This document shows, in pieces, positions 54,297-63,445 of a DNA stretch of 64,000 nucleotides; the first letter of the stretch is position 1, and every line of letters starts with the position of its first letter. Below the pieces are notes generated by a model that saw only the letters and a program-made list of their open reading frames with translations, was not told the DNA's origin and did no database searches. The DNA is taken from NCBI RefSeq assembly GCF_004745485.1, contig NZ_RHFG01000003.1, positions 186,001 through 250,000 on the forward strand, in the 5' to 3' direction. The position numbers and the translations under genes are program-made. The stretch is from Brevibacterium sp. S22. Its GTDB lineage: Bacteria; Actinomycetota; Actinomycetes; Actinomycetales; Brevibacteriaceae.

Positions 54297-54911
54297 ATGG
54301 AGGCGTTGTTTCATCTGCGGGACTTCGGGTATGAGCAGCTCACCGAGCTCACCCTCGACGGTCTGCTCATCCGACTGACCGAATCGACATGGGTGCGTAA
54401 GGGCGCGATCCTCTCCCCCGCGGAGCGGATGGCCGCTCTGCATTCGCTCATCCCACCGGGCCTCGCGCTCTCCCATGACACCGCCTGGTGGGTCCATCGC
54501 GGCCTCGGCCGAGCCCCCGCCCCGCTGAACTTCATCACTCTGCCCCGAAGACGGTGGATCGCCGATGACGGTTTCGACGTCCACGAGACGACGCTGGCGG
54601 ACGACGAATGGTGCCTCATCGACGCACTGCCCATCACGACGGAAGAACGGACATTCTACGACCTGCTCTACCCGCACTTCCGGTCCCGTACCGCAGAATC
54701 GGCGAAGGCACTGCGAGGGATCATTGCGGAGATCCCCACCGGTCTGCGCCACCGGCTCAGGGACTACCTCACCGAGGTGGCCCGCCGACCGTTCGTCGCC
54801 CAGATGCGCGCCGCCTTGGACAGCGCCGCCTTGGACAGCGCTGCCTTGGACAGCCGGGCCCTCGGCGGGATCGGCAGCGACCGGGAGGATCAGCCGCCGG
54901 AGATGCGGTAG
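54297..54911 (+). CDS. AbiEi-antitoxin-like hypothetical protein
   Basis: A 204-residue protein. The middle segment LSPAERMAALHSLIPPGLALSHDTAWWVHRG, then RRRWIADDGFDVHETTL and ITTEERTFYDLL, resembles the common actinobacterial family related to type IV antitoxin AbiEi (HTH/winged helix plus endonuclease-like C-terminal half). No AbiEii-like toxin is encoded beside it. The C-terminal tail has three ALDSA-type repeats. The start was set by the promoter spacing; a much longer open frame upstream runs through the DUF349 3' end. Its 3' end overlaps the convergent rel gene by 22 bp. Assignment is moderate; it may be a regulator or nuclease of unknown role. Confidence 0.65.
   Translation: MEALFHLRDFGYEQLTELTLDGLLIRLTESTWVRKGAILSPAERMAALHSLIPPGLALSHDTAWWVHRGLGRAPAPLNFITLPRRRWIADDGFDVHETTLADDEWCLIDALPITTEERTFYDLLYPHFRSRTAESAKALRGIIAEIPTGLRHRLRDYLTEVARRPFVAQMRAALDSAALDSAALDSRALGGIGSDREDQPPEMR
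54813..54857 (+). repeat. 15-bp tandem repeats in the AbiEi-like gene
   Basis: Three in-frame copies of GCCTTGGACAGCGCC with changes at one base in the second copy and a few in the third, encoding ALDSA units just before the region overlapping rel. Confidence 0.85.
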
Positions 54912-57187
54912 ACGTCGAAGACGCCTTCGACCTTGCGCACGGCGGAGAGCACTGTGTCCAGGTGGCTGGCGTCGCTCATCTCGAAGACGAACTTCGACTG
55001 GGCCACGCGTGCCCGGGACGTGCCGACGGTCGCCGACAGGATGTTCACATGGGTCTCGGTGAGGACCTTCGTGATGTCGGAGAGCAGACCGCTGCGGTCG
55101 AGGGCCTCGACCTGGATCTGGACGAGATAGATTCCGCTCGTCTTCTCACCCCACGACACCTCCACCATGCGTTCGGGTTCGCGTTTGAGTGACGTCACGT
55201 TCGGGCAGTCGACGCGATGCACGGACACGCCGGAGCCGCGGGTGACGAAGCCGAGGATCTCGTCGCCCGGCACCGGGGTGCAGCAGCGAGCGAGCTTGAC
55301 GAGCACATCGTCGACGCCCTTGACGATGACGCCTTCTGACGAAGAATGGTGTCCCGAGGACTGGCCGGTGCGGTTCCGCGGCTCCGGCGACAGCACCACC
55401 GAGTCGTCATCCTCCCCGACTTCCTTGGCCAGCAGATCGACGACGTGCTGGGCCGAGGACACACCGTTGCCGATCGCAGCGTAGAGGGCGCTGACATCGG
55501 GCAGACGCATCTCTGTGGCGACGACCTGGAGGGCTTCCTGGCTCATCAGAGAGGCCGCGGAGATCGTATGCCGGCGCATCGCTCTGGCGAGCTGTTCGCG
55601 ACCGTTCTCGATCGCCTCTTCGCGGCGTTCCTTCGAGAACCACTGACGGATCTTGCTCCGAGCCCGCGGGCTCTTGACGAAGCCGAGCCAGTCGCGGCTG
55701 GGCCCGGCGTTCTCGTCCTTCGAGGTGAAGACCTCGACGGAATCCCCGTTCTTCAGCTCCGTGTCCAAAGCCACCAGGCGGCCGTTGACGCGGGCGCCCA
55801 TGGTCTTGTGCCCGACTTCGGTGTGCACGGCATAGGCGAAGTCGATGGGGGTGGCTCCCGACGGCAGGCTCATCACCTCACCCTTGGGAGTGAAGACGTA
55901 GACCTCCTTCGAATTCACCTCATAGCGGAGACTGTCGAGGAACTCATCGGGATCCGAGACCTCACGCTGCCAGTCCAGCAGCTGCCGCAGCCAGGCTGCA
56001 TCGTCGACAGCGCCGGCGTCGGAGACCTTCACCGACCGTGCGGTATTCGAGGTCACGGCCTTCGAGGATTTGTTCAGGTCCTTGTACTTCCAGTGAGCGG
56101 CGACGCCGAATTCTGCGCGTCGGTCCATCTCGTGGGTCCGGATCTGGATTTCGACGGGTTTGCCGGCCGGCCCGATCACTGTGGTGTGCAGGCTCTGGTA
56201 CATGTTGTACTTCGGCATCGCAATATAGTCCTTGAACCGCCCGGGAACCGGGTTCCAGCGGGCATGGACGATACCGAGGGTGGCATAGCATTCGCGCACG
56301 GATTCGACGAGGACGCGGACTCCGACGAGATCGTAGATGTCGGCGAACTCGTGGCCGCGCACAACCATCTTCTGATAGATCGAATAGTAGTGCTTGGGCC
56401 GTCCCGTGATGGAGGCGTCGATCCCGGACTCCTTGAGCTCGCCCTGCAGCTCCTCGGAGACCGTGGCCAGATACTTCTCGCGTTCGGGCGCACGGTCGGC
56501 GACGAGTCGGACGACTTCGTCGTAGACCTTGGGATGGAGGACCTGGAAGGACAGGTCCTCGAGTTCCCATTTGATCGTGTTCATACCCAGCCGGTGTGCC
56601 AGCGGGGCGAAGATGTCGAGGGTCTCGCGGGCCTTCTTCGTGCTCGACGAGGCGGGCACGAATCGCCAGGTGCGCGCATTGTGGAGCCGGTCGGCGAGCT
56701 TGATGACCAGTACCCGGATGTCCTTGGCCATCGCCACGATCATCTTGCGCACGGTCTCGGACTGCGCGGCCTGCCCGTAGGTGAGCTTGTCGAGCTTCGT
56801 CACCCCGTCGACCATGGCCGCAACCTCGGACCCGAATTCCGCGGTGAGCTCCTCGAGCGAATATGAGGTGTCTTCGACGGTGTCGTGCAGCAGTGCGGCG
56901 GCGAGGGTGACCGGCAGCATGCCGATCTCGGCGAGGATCGTCGCCACTGCGATGGGGTGGGTGATATAGGCGTCACCGGACTTCCGGGTCTGACCGCGAT
57001 GAGCCTCCTCGGCGACCTTGTAGGCGCGCACCACAAGGTCGATGTCCGCCTTCGGATGGTTCGACTGCAGGGCCCGAATCATCGGACCCAGGACTCGGGG
57101 GTAGCCAGGGTTGTTCTGTGCCCTGGCCGCCCACCAGGCTAAGCGGGAGATGCCTCGCGGACGACGCGAATCAGCGGACGAAGCCAC
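54890..57187 (-). CDS. rel: Bifunctional (p)ppGpp synthetase/hydrolase Rel
   Basis: Makes and degrades (p)ppGpp in the stringent response. The 765-residue protein has a complete hydrolase domain (HDTVEDT, His101/Asp102), a synthetase domain with GRPKHYYSIYQKM and RFKDYIAMPKYNMYQSLHT, where the charged RxKD type loop is that of bifunctional enzymes, then TGS (EVYVFTPKGEVMSLPSGATPIDFAYAVH, cited in part), a zinc-finger-like region with KLARCCTPVPGDEI, and a C-terminal ACT domain. GTG start with AGGAG. The apt gene often found between secF and rel is missing. Confidence 0.97.
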   Translation of the reverse strand: MASSADSRRPRGISRLAWWAARAQNNPGYPRVLGPMIRALQSNHPKADIDLVVRAYKVAEEAHRGQTRKSGDAYITHPIAVATILAEIGMLPVTLAAALLHDTVEDTSYSLEELTAEFGSEVAAMVDGVTKLDKLTYGQAAQSETVRKMIVAMAKDIRVLVIKLADRLHNARTWRFVPASSSTKKARETLDIFAPLAHRLGMNTIKWELEDLSFQVLHPKVYDEVVRLVADRAPEREKYLATVSEELQGELKESGIDASITGRPKHYYSIYQKMVVRGHEFADIYDLVGVRVLVESVRECYATLGIVHARWNPVPGRFKDYIAMPKYNMYQSLHTTVIGPAGKPVEIQIRTHEMDRRAEFGVAAHWKYKDLNKSSKAVTSNTARSVKVSDAGAVDDAAWLRQLLDWQREVSDPDEFLDSLRYEVNSKEVYVFTPKGEVMSLPSGATPIDFAYAVHTEVGHKTMGARVNGRLVALDTELKNGDSVEVFTSKDENAGPSRDWLGFVKSPRARSKIRQWFSKERREEAIENGREQLARAMRRHTISAASLMSQEALQVVATEMRLPDVSALYAAIGNGVSSAQHVVDLLAKEVGEDDDSVVLSPEPRNRTGQSSGHHSSSEGVIVKGVDDVLVKLARCCTPVPGDEILGFVTRGSGVSVHRVDCPNVTSLKREPERMVEVSWGEKTSGIYLVQIQVEALDRSGLLSDITKVLTETHVNILSATVGTSRARVAQSKFVFEMSDASHLDTVLSAVRKVEGVFDVYRISGG

Positions 57188-57209
57188 ACCATCTCCTCTC
57201 TGCAGGGAA

Positions 57210-58226
57210 TCAGACTTCGGAATAGATCACCGGAGGGACGTCTGATTCCCCATTGTCCAATCGTAGTTCACGCACGGCTGCCTCTTGTTCCACGACCGCC
57301 GGCTCATGTGCCCGGAGCAGGGCGTAGAGCGGGCTGGCCACGAACAGGGTCGACGACGCTGCGACAATCATACCGATGAACAGGGACAGTGAAATGTCGA
57401 CGAGCGTGCCGGCGTTGAGCGCCAGCGCACCGATGAAGAGAATCGATGCGACCGGCAGCACGGAGACCACCGTGGTGTTGATCGAGCGCACCGTGGTCTG
57501 GTTGACACCGAGATTGACGAGTTCGGAGAACTTGAGGTTCCGTTTGTCCTTGAACCGTGCCGTGTTCTCGCGGATCTTGTCGAAGACCACCACCGTGTCA
57601 TAGAGAGAGAAGCTGAGCACGGTGAGGAAGCCGATGACCGCTTCGGGCGTGACCTCGATGCCGGTGGCCGAGTAGATGCCCATGGTCACGACCATCACGG
57701 CGACAAGACCGATGATCGCGGCCAGCGACATCTTCCACGTGCGGAAGTACAGTGCCATGACGATCATCGCGATGGCAACGAAGATCACGAGTGCGCGGAC
57801 CATCTTCTCGGTCACGTCCTGGCCCCATTCGGGTCCGACGAATGTCGAGGTGACGTCCTCGGTCGGAACGTCATAGCCAGCGACGAGTGCGTCGCGGACC
57901 TTCTGCATCTGGTCATCCGAGAGCTGGTTCGTCTCGATCTGCACGGCGGTGTCGCCGGTCGGCGTCAATCGCGGTTCGGAACCGGAGACGGCATCGTTGA
58001 CGATGCCCTCACCCTTAGGTGCCGAGGTGTCGCTGACGTGGTCGACCTGGAACTGCGAACCGCCCTTGAAGGCGATTCCGAAGTTGAATCCGGCGATGAG
58101 CGGCACGAGCAGGGACAGGATCACGAGGACCCCGGCGATGCTCAGCCACAGCTTCGCCTTGCCGACGAAGGGGATCGAGGTCTCACCGTTGTGGAGGCGG
58201 TTGCCCCAGGCAAAGAACCGTTTCAC
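57210..58226 (-). CDS. secF: Protein translocase subunit SecF
   Basis: RND-type partner of SecD that uses the proton motive force to drive late translocation. The 338 residues contain six membrane helices, with FGIAFKGGSQFQVDHVSD after the first and VIGFLTVLSFSLYDTVVVFDKIREN (conserved Asp/Arg region, cited in part) in the core. A short acidic tail ends it. GTG start overlaps the secD stop (GTGA). Confidence 0.97.
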   Translation of the reverse strand: MKRFFAWGNRLHNGETSIPFVGKAKLWLSIAGVLVILSLLVPLIAGFNFGIAFKGGSQFQVDHVSDTSAPKGEGIVNDAVSGSEPRLTPTGDTAVQIETNQLSDDQMQKVRDALVAGYDVPTEDVTSTFVGPEWGQDVTEKMVRALVIFVAIAMIVMALYFRTWKMSLAAIIGLVAVMVVTMGIYSATGIEVTPEAVIGFLTVLSFSLYDTVVVFDKIRENTARFKDKRNLKFSELVNLGVNQTTVRSINTTVVSVLPVASILFIGALALNAGTLVDISLSLFIGMIVAASSTLFVASPLYALLRAHEPAVVEQEAAVRELRLDNGESDVPPVIYSEV

Positions 58227-60442
58227 TTGTCAGCCTCCTTGCCAGCGTCTGCCGCCGAGTCATCGGCAGCATCCTCTTCTTCGGCTCGGCGAGCCGCGGC
58301 CTTCCGCTCGGCGATGGTCATTTCGCCCGTCGCAGACGCGGACTTCGACTTCGCGGGTTTCGACCGAGCAGCCTTCTGCTTCTTGGTCGCGCCTTTATCG
58401 GTCGTGGACGTCGTCGTGATCTCCTCTGACTCGGCCTCAGCCGTCTCGGCGGTGCTCGACTCAGTTGAGCTCTCGGCCGTCATACCGGCCTTGCGCATCC
58501 GCGCCTTCTCACGCCGCCTGGCCTCCGGGGACTTGTCACTGTCGTCGATGGACAGGCCGAGTGCCCCGCGATATGCGGCGGGCTTGACTCCGAGCAGACG
58601 GGGATCCATGCCCGACATCGGATGGCCTTCGCCGAAGAACTTCGTGCGGGCCAGGACCTGGAGCATCGGGTGGGTGAAGAGGAAGACAACGATGACGTCG
58701 ACGATGACGGCCAGCCCGAAGGTGAACGCGAAGCCGCGCACCGACCCCACGGCCAGAATGTAGAGGATGATTGCGGCGAGCATGTTCACGCCCTTGGAGG
58801 CGTAGATGGTCCGCTTCGCCCGGTCCCAGCCGACTTCGACGGCAGAGAGCAGATTGCGCCCGCTGCGCAGCTCGTCTCTCACGCGTTCGAAGTAGACGAT
58901 GAACGAGTCCGCCGCCATGCCGATGCCGATGATGATGCCGGCGAGGCCGGCCAACGAGAGCCGATAGCCGTATCGCCACGAGGACATGAGCAGCAGCAGA
59001 TACGTGAGCACTCCGACGACCACGAGGCTCGAGACCGTGACGAGGCCGAGCATCCGGTACTGCAGCAGCGAGTAGATGACGACGAGGAGGAGCCCGACGA
59101 GTCCGGTGTAGATGCCGATCTGGAGGAAGTTCGACCCCAGAGTCGGCGAGATCTGGTCCTCGCTCTGGACCTGGAAGCTCAGCGGCAGCGAACCGTTCTT
59201 GAGCTGATTGGCCAGCGTCTGAGCCTCGTCGAGGCTGAAATCGCCCGTGATCTCGGCGTTGCCATCGGTGATCACCGCGTTCGACGACGGGGCAGAGAGC
59301 ACGAGGCCGTCGAGTTCGATCGCGAACTGGTTGTAGGGCTGCTGCTTGTCCGTGATGTCCGAGGTGATCTGCTTGAAGATCTCACGCCCGGTCGCATCGA
59401 AGGAGAGGTTGACGGCAGGGTTGTTCGTCTGTACGCCATTGGCTCCTGCGGAATAGCCGGCGCTGGCGTCGGCGAGGTGATCACCGGAGAGTTCGACGGG
59501 TCCGAGTATGTACTTCGCCTGACCGTCTTCGGAACATGCGACGACCGGTTCGTCAGACGGCTGCTGCTGGCCGCCGGTGCGGTTCTTCTTGTTCGTGCAG
59601 TCGAGCTCCGAGTATTCCTTGATGATCGCTTCGGTCTGCCACTCGGAGGCGTCCTTCTCCGGATCGAAGAGAGGCCGCGGTGTCGAGTCGGTGACCTTCG
59701 TGCCTTCGCTCGACCCGCTGCCCTCAGTCTTCTCCGAGGCAGGTTCGCTCGCCGATCCCGAGGACTCTTCGCCGGTCGATTCCTTCGCCGACTCGTCCGA
59801 GTCCTGCGCCGAGGTGGTTCCGCCCGGTTCGGCGACCTCGCCGCCCCCGGCCGGAGCCTGGTCCTGCCCCTGAGCATCGCCCTGAGAGTCCTGTCCGTCA
59901 CCCTGCGCCCCGGAGTCGCCTCCGGTGAGGTCCTCGATCCGCTTGCGCTCTTCGTCGCTCAGCCCGTCATCGGATCCCGAGGAATCGCCGCTGTCTCCGT
60001 TCTCGCCGCTCTCTTCCTGCTCCTTCTGGACCTGCTCCTGTGAACGCGGGTCACCGACGAGCGCCACACGGCGGAACACAAGCTGAGCAGAGGAGCGGAC
60101 GAGGTTGCGGGTCTCCTCATCGGGGTTGCCCGGAAGATTCACGACGATGTTGCGGTCGCCCTGCGTCGTGATCTCGGCTTCGGAGACACCGGTCGAATCG
60201 ACGCGCTGGCGGATGATCGCCACGGCCTGGTCGAGCTGCTCCTTGCTGATGTCCGTGTCCTTCGACACCTGCGGTTCGAGGATGATCGAAGTTCCGCCTT
60301 CGAGGTCGAGAGCGAGTTTGGGACTCGCCGTGGCATTCGACCAGATGACGCCCGCAGCGATGACGCCGGCGAGGACGAGGGTGACGATCACCAGCCACAG
60401 GAAGCGCAGACCAGGGCGTGGCTTTTCTTCGATATCGGACAC
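58223..60442 (-). CDS. secD: Protein translocase subunit SecD, with long acidic insertion
   Basis: RND-type translocation motor. First helix at about 11-33, then LALDLEGGTSIILEP. The extracytoplasmic P1 region is interrupted by a Ser/Gly/Glu/Asp-rich segment (about 132-255) followed by a stretch with two cysteines (Cys282, Cys303), making the protein 739 residues rather than about 570-620. Five membrane helices close the core (GLAGIIIGIGMAADSFIVYFERV). The C-terminal tail (from about 635) is charged and Lys/Ala-rich. GTG start, weak ribosome binding site. Cotranscribed with secF and probably yajC. Confidence 0.96.
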   Translation of the reverse strand: MSDIEEKPRPGLRFLWLVIVTLVLAGVIAAGVIWSNATASPKLALDLEGGTSIILEPQVSKDTDISKEQLDQAVAIIRQRVDSTGVSEAEITTQGDRNIVVNLPGNPDEETRNLVRSSAQLVFRRVALVGDPRSQEQVQKEQEESGENGDSGDSSGSDDGLSDEERKRIEDLTGGDSGAQGDGQDSQGDAQGQDQAPAGGGEVAEPGGTTSAQDSDESAKESTGEESSGSASEPASEKTEGSGSSEGTKVTDSTPRPLFDPEKDASEWQTEAIIKEYSELDCTNKKNRTGGQQQPSDEPVVACSEDGQAKYILGPVELSGDHLADASAGYSAGANGVQTNNPAVNLSFDATGREIFKQITSDITDKQQPYNQFAIELDGLVLSAPSSNAVITDGNAEITGDFSLDEAQTLANQLKNGSLPLSFQVQSEDQISPTLGSNFLQIGIYTGLVGLLLVVIYSLLQYRMLGLVTVSSLVVVGVLTYLLLLMSSWRYGYRLSLAGLAGIIIGIGMAADSFIVYFERVRDELRSGRNLLSAVEVGWDRAKRTIYASKGVNMLAAIILYILAVGSVRGFAFTFGLAVIVDVIVVFLFTHPMLQVLARTKFFGEGHPMSGMDPRLLGVKPAAYRGALGLSIDDSDKSPEARRREKARMRKAGMTAESSTESSTAETAEAESEEITTTSTTDKGATKKQKAARSKPAKSKSASATGEMTIAERKAAARRAEEEDAADDSAADAGKEADK

Positions 60443-60480
60443 GTTTCAGCTTTCAGTCGGGAGCAGAGTGAGGGAACGGA

Positions 60481-61032
60481 TCAGTTCTTCTTGTCCGAAT
60501 CCGAGTCCGGGGAGTCCGTCGAATCGTCATCCGCAGCGGCGGAATCATCGTCGGTCTCAGCGGTGGTCTCGGCATCGACGTCCTCGGTCGTCGCAGCGGA
60601 GTCGTCAGCGACAGCGTCCTCAGCAGTGTCCTCGTCCGGAATGTCGTTCTCGGCGCGCTTGCGTGCGTTCATGGCGTCGAGTTCGGCGTCGGTGATGGCC
60701 GGCTTCTCGTCGGCTTCGGCGGCGTCGACATCGGAATCGGCATCGACGGGGGCGGGAGCGTCGACGGGTGCGCCGGCCTCGTTGTTCTCGACCTGGCCGA
60801 TGGCCTGGCGGTGGACGCGCAGGACCGTTCCGGGTCCCGACTCGATGGTCACCTGGTTGTTCTCTTCGTCGATGGAGAGCACTGTGCCGAAGACGCCGAA
60901 CGTCGTCATCACGGTTGCACCGGGGGCGAGACCCGATTTGATCTGCTCCGCACGCGCCTTCTGCTTACGCCGAGAATTGAATAGGAAAAAGATCAGCAGC
61001 GCGGCAAGCGCAAGAGGGATCAGCAAATCCAC
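60481..61032 (-). CDS. yajC: Preprotein translocase subunit YajC
   Basis: Small SecDF accessory membrane protein. One N-terminal helix (about 2-18), then FNSRRKQKARAEQIKSGLAPGATVMTTFGVFGTV, the family core (cited in part). Residues about 88-183 form a long acidic Asp/Ala/Glu tail not found in the 110-residue enterobacterial protein. GTG start with AAAGG 9 nt upstream. Confidence 0.95.
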   Translation of the reverse strand: MDLLIPLALAALLIFFLFNSRRKQKARAEQIKSGLAPGATVMTTFGVFGTVLSIDEENNQVTIESGPGTVLRVHRQAIGQVENNEAGAPVDAPAPVDADSDVDAAEADEKPAITDAELDAMNARKRAENDIPDEDTAEDAVADDSAATTEDVDAETTAETDDDSAAADDDSTDSPDSDSDKKN

Positions 61033-61113
61033 AGATATCAGCCTTTCATATGAATGAATCAGTGAACCAGCTTAGTTCGTCCTCACCACTCATAGCGAAC
61101 TCAAATGCCGGGT

Positions 61114-62190
61114 TCAGAACTCATAGTTTGCTGGGATCTGCATTTCCAGATGTTTCCAGGCAGCCGTAGTGGCCACCCGTCCGCGCGGAGTCCGGCTGAT
61201 CAGCCCCTCCCGTACGAGGTAGGGTTCGGATACGGTTTCGACCGTATCGGCTTCTTCGCCGACGGAGACTGCGAGGGTTCCCAGGCCCACCGGCCCGCCG
61301 CCGAAACGCCGGCACAGCACCTGCAGAACGGATCGGTCGAGGCGGTCGAGGCCGAGTTCGTCGACCTCGTAGACGCGCAGTGCGATGGTGGCGGCTTCCT
61401 CGTCGATGATTCCGTTCCCGCGCACCTGTGCCCAGTCGCGGACGCGGCGCAGCAGTCGGTTCGCAATTCGCGGGGTGCCGCGGGAACGGGTGGAGATCTC
61501 TTCCAGACCGGCGAGTTCGGCATCTATGCCGAGCATCCGGGCCGAGCGCTGCAGAACGGTGAGCAGGTCGGCGCTCGAATAGAAGTCGAGCAGGGCGGTG
61601 AAGCCGAAGCGGTCGCGCAGCGGTGCCGGCAGCAGTCCGGACCGGGTGGTGGCCCCGACGAGGGTGAACTGCGGGAGGTCGAGCGGGATGGCGGTGGCGC
61701 CGGGGCCCTTGCCGACGATGACGTCGACGCGGAAGTCCTCCATCGCCACGTACAGCATCTCTTCGGCGGCGCGGGCCATCCGGTGGATCTCGTCGATGAA
61801 GAGGACTTCGCCCTCTTCGAGGGAGGAGAGTATGGCGGCGAGGTCACCGGCATGCTGGACGGCCGGGCCTGATGTCACCCGCAGGCTCGAGTTCATCTCA
61901 TGGGCGATGATCATCGCCAGAGTGGTCTTGCCGAGCCCGGGAGGGCCGGAGAGCAGCACATGGTCGGGCGCCTTCTGCCGAGCCTTTGCCGCATCGAGGA
62001 CGAGTGAGAGCTGCTCACGCACCTGCGGTTGGCCGATGAAGTCGGCGAGGCCCTTCGGACGCAGTGCGGCTTCGGCATCGCGTTCGGCTGTCTCGGCGCG
62101 GCCGGAGACGAGTCTCTCCTGTTCGGCCCCGGTCAGCTCCTGATCGCCGAAGTCCATTTCGTAGGAGTCAGATCCTGAGGAACTCGTCAT
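61114..62190 (-). CDS. ruvB: Holliday junction DNA helicase RuvB
   Basis: Hexameric AAA+ motor of branch migration. The 358 residues have [19 protein letters not shown], Walker [17 protein letters not shown], Walker [11 protein letters not shown], and sensor [19 protein letters not shown], then a winged-helix domain. ATG overlaps the ruvA stop (ATGA). Confidence 0.97.
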   Translation of the reverse strand: MTSSSGSDSYEMDFGDQELTGAEQERLVSGRAETAERDAEAALRPKGLADFIGQPQVREQLSLVLDAAKARQKAPDHVLLSGPPGLGKTTLAMIIAHEMNSSLRVTSGPAVQHAGDLAAILSSLEEGEVLFIDEIHRMARAAEEMLYVAMEDFRVDVIVGKGPGATAIPLDLPQFTLVGATTRSGLLPAPLRDRFGFTALLDFYSSADLLTVLQRSARMLGIDAELAGLEEISTRSRGTPRIANRLLRRVRDWAQVRGNGIIDEEAATIALRVYEVDELGLDRLDRSVLQVLCRRFGGGPVGLGTLAVSVGEEADTVETVSEPYLVREGLISRTPRGRVATTAAWKHLEMQIPANYEF

Positions 62191-62783
62191 TTCTTCGCAC
62201 CGAGGACCTTCAGCGCGGCTTTGAGGACCACGGAGGTGCCGGCATCAGCACCGGTCTCCGTCACGACCTCGGCGACGACCTCTTCGGCCTGCGATTCCTT
62301 CCAGCCGAGGCCGACGAGGGCATCGACGACCTGCTGGCTGCCGCCGCCGAAGGACAGCGTCGGTCCGGGAGCGGAGACGGTGAGTTTGGGCAGCTTGTTC
62401 TCGAGTTCGAGGATGATGCGCGAGGCGCCCTTCTTCCCGATTCCGGGAACCCGGGTGAGCGCATTGGCGTCCTGATTCGTGATCGCAGCAGCCAGCTCGT
62501 CGGGCCCCATCACCGACAGGATCGCCATCGCCAGACGGGGACCGATCCCGGAGATCGACAGCAGCACGTCGAAGGTGTGGCTCTCGTCTTCGGTGGTGAA
62601 GCCGTAGAGCGTCATCGAGTCTTCGCGGACCACGAGGCTGGTGACCACTTCGATCTCGGCACCGTGCCGGGTTCCGGCCAGGGTGTCGGGGGTGACGTGG
62701 ACCTTGCGGCCGACGCCGTAGGTCAGAACGACGAGGTGGTCAGCTGCGATCCGATGCACCGTACCGCTGAGAAAACTGATCAC
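62187..62783 (-). CDS. ruvA: Holliday junction DNA helicase RuvA
   Basis: Tetrameric junction-binding protein. N-terminal OB fold starting [19 protein letters not shown], two HhH segments ([39 protein letters not shown]), and a C-terminal domain III that contacts RuvB (about 150-198). GTG start. 65-bp gap from ruvC. Confidence 0.97.
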   Translation of the reverse strand: MISFLSGTVHRIAADHLVVLTYGVGRKVHVTPDTLAGTRHGAEIEVVTSLVVREDSMTLYGFTTEDESHTFDVLLSISGIGPRLAMAILSVMGPDELAAAITNQDANALTRVPGIGKKGASRIILELENKLPKLTVSAPGPTLSFGGGSQQVVDALVGLGWKESQAEEVVAEVVTETGADAGTSVVLKAALKVLGAKK

Positions 62784-62848
62784 GGACAGCCTTTCTTAAG
62801 GGGAACACGTGTACGAATCCAGGTTAGCAGGCACCCGCTCCCCCATGC

Positions 62849-63445
62849 TCATTTGGCGCGCCGCATGGCCTCGGCCCACTGCTGTTGGGCCTTCGTCAGT
62901 CCGCTGCCCTGCCGGCCGCCGGCCTTGCGTTCGGTGAGGTCCTTGTTCATTCCCGGCGTCGATTGGGCCGAGAGCGCCCCGCGCCACGAATGGCAGATCG
63001 CGATCGCCAGGGCATCGGCGGCATCGGCGGGCTTCGGCGGCGCGCCGAGACCGAGGATCCGCGTCACCATCGAAGTGACCTGCTTCTTGTCCGCACGGCC
63101 GGAGCCGGTGATCGCGGCTTTGACCTCGGACGGCGTGTGCATGGCCACGGGCAGTCCCCGGCGGGCCGCCAGGCCCATGGTCAGTCCCGAAACCTGGGCG
63201 GTGCCCATGATCGTGGAGACGTCGTTGCGGGCGAAGACGCGTTCGATGGCCACGACATCGGGACGGTATGTGTCCAACCAGCTGTCGAACGCCTCGGCGA
63301 TTGATCCGAGACGCAGGTCGACGGAGTCGGCTGAGGGGGTCCGCAGGACGTCGACGGCGACCATCGTCGCCTTCCGTGCGGGCAGGGTGTCGATGACACC
63401 GAGCCCGCACCGGGTCAGTCCGGGATCAACGCCGAGGATGCGCAT
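62849..63445 (-). CDS. ruvC: Holliday junction resolvase RuvC
   Basis: Dimeric nuclease resolving Holliday junctions. The 198 residues keep the catalytic acids in [18 protein letters not shown] (Asp7), [10 protein letters not shown] (Glu) and the [12 protein letters not shown] pair. A short basic Gln-rich tail follows. Start shares bases with the upstream stop (TGATG). Confidence 0.97.
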   Translation of the reverse strand: MRILGVDPGLTRCGLGVIDTLPARKATMVAVDVLRTPSADSVDLRLGSIAEAFDSWLDTYRPDVVAIERVFARNDVSTIMGTAQVSGLTMGLAARRGLPVAMHTPSEVKAAITGSGRADKKQVTSMVTRILGLGAPPKPADAADALAIAICHSWRGALSAQSTPGMNKDLTERKAGGRQGSGLTKAQQQWAEAMRRAK

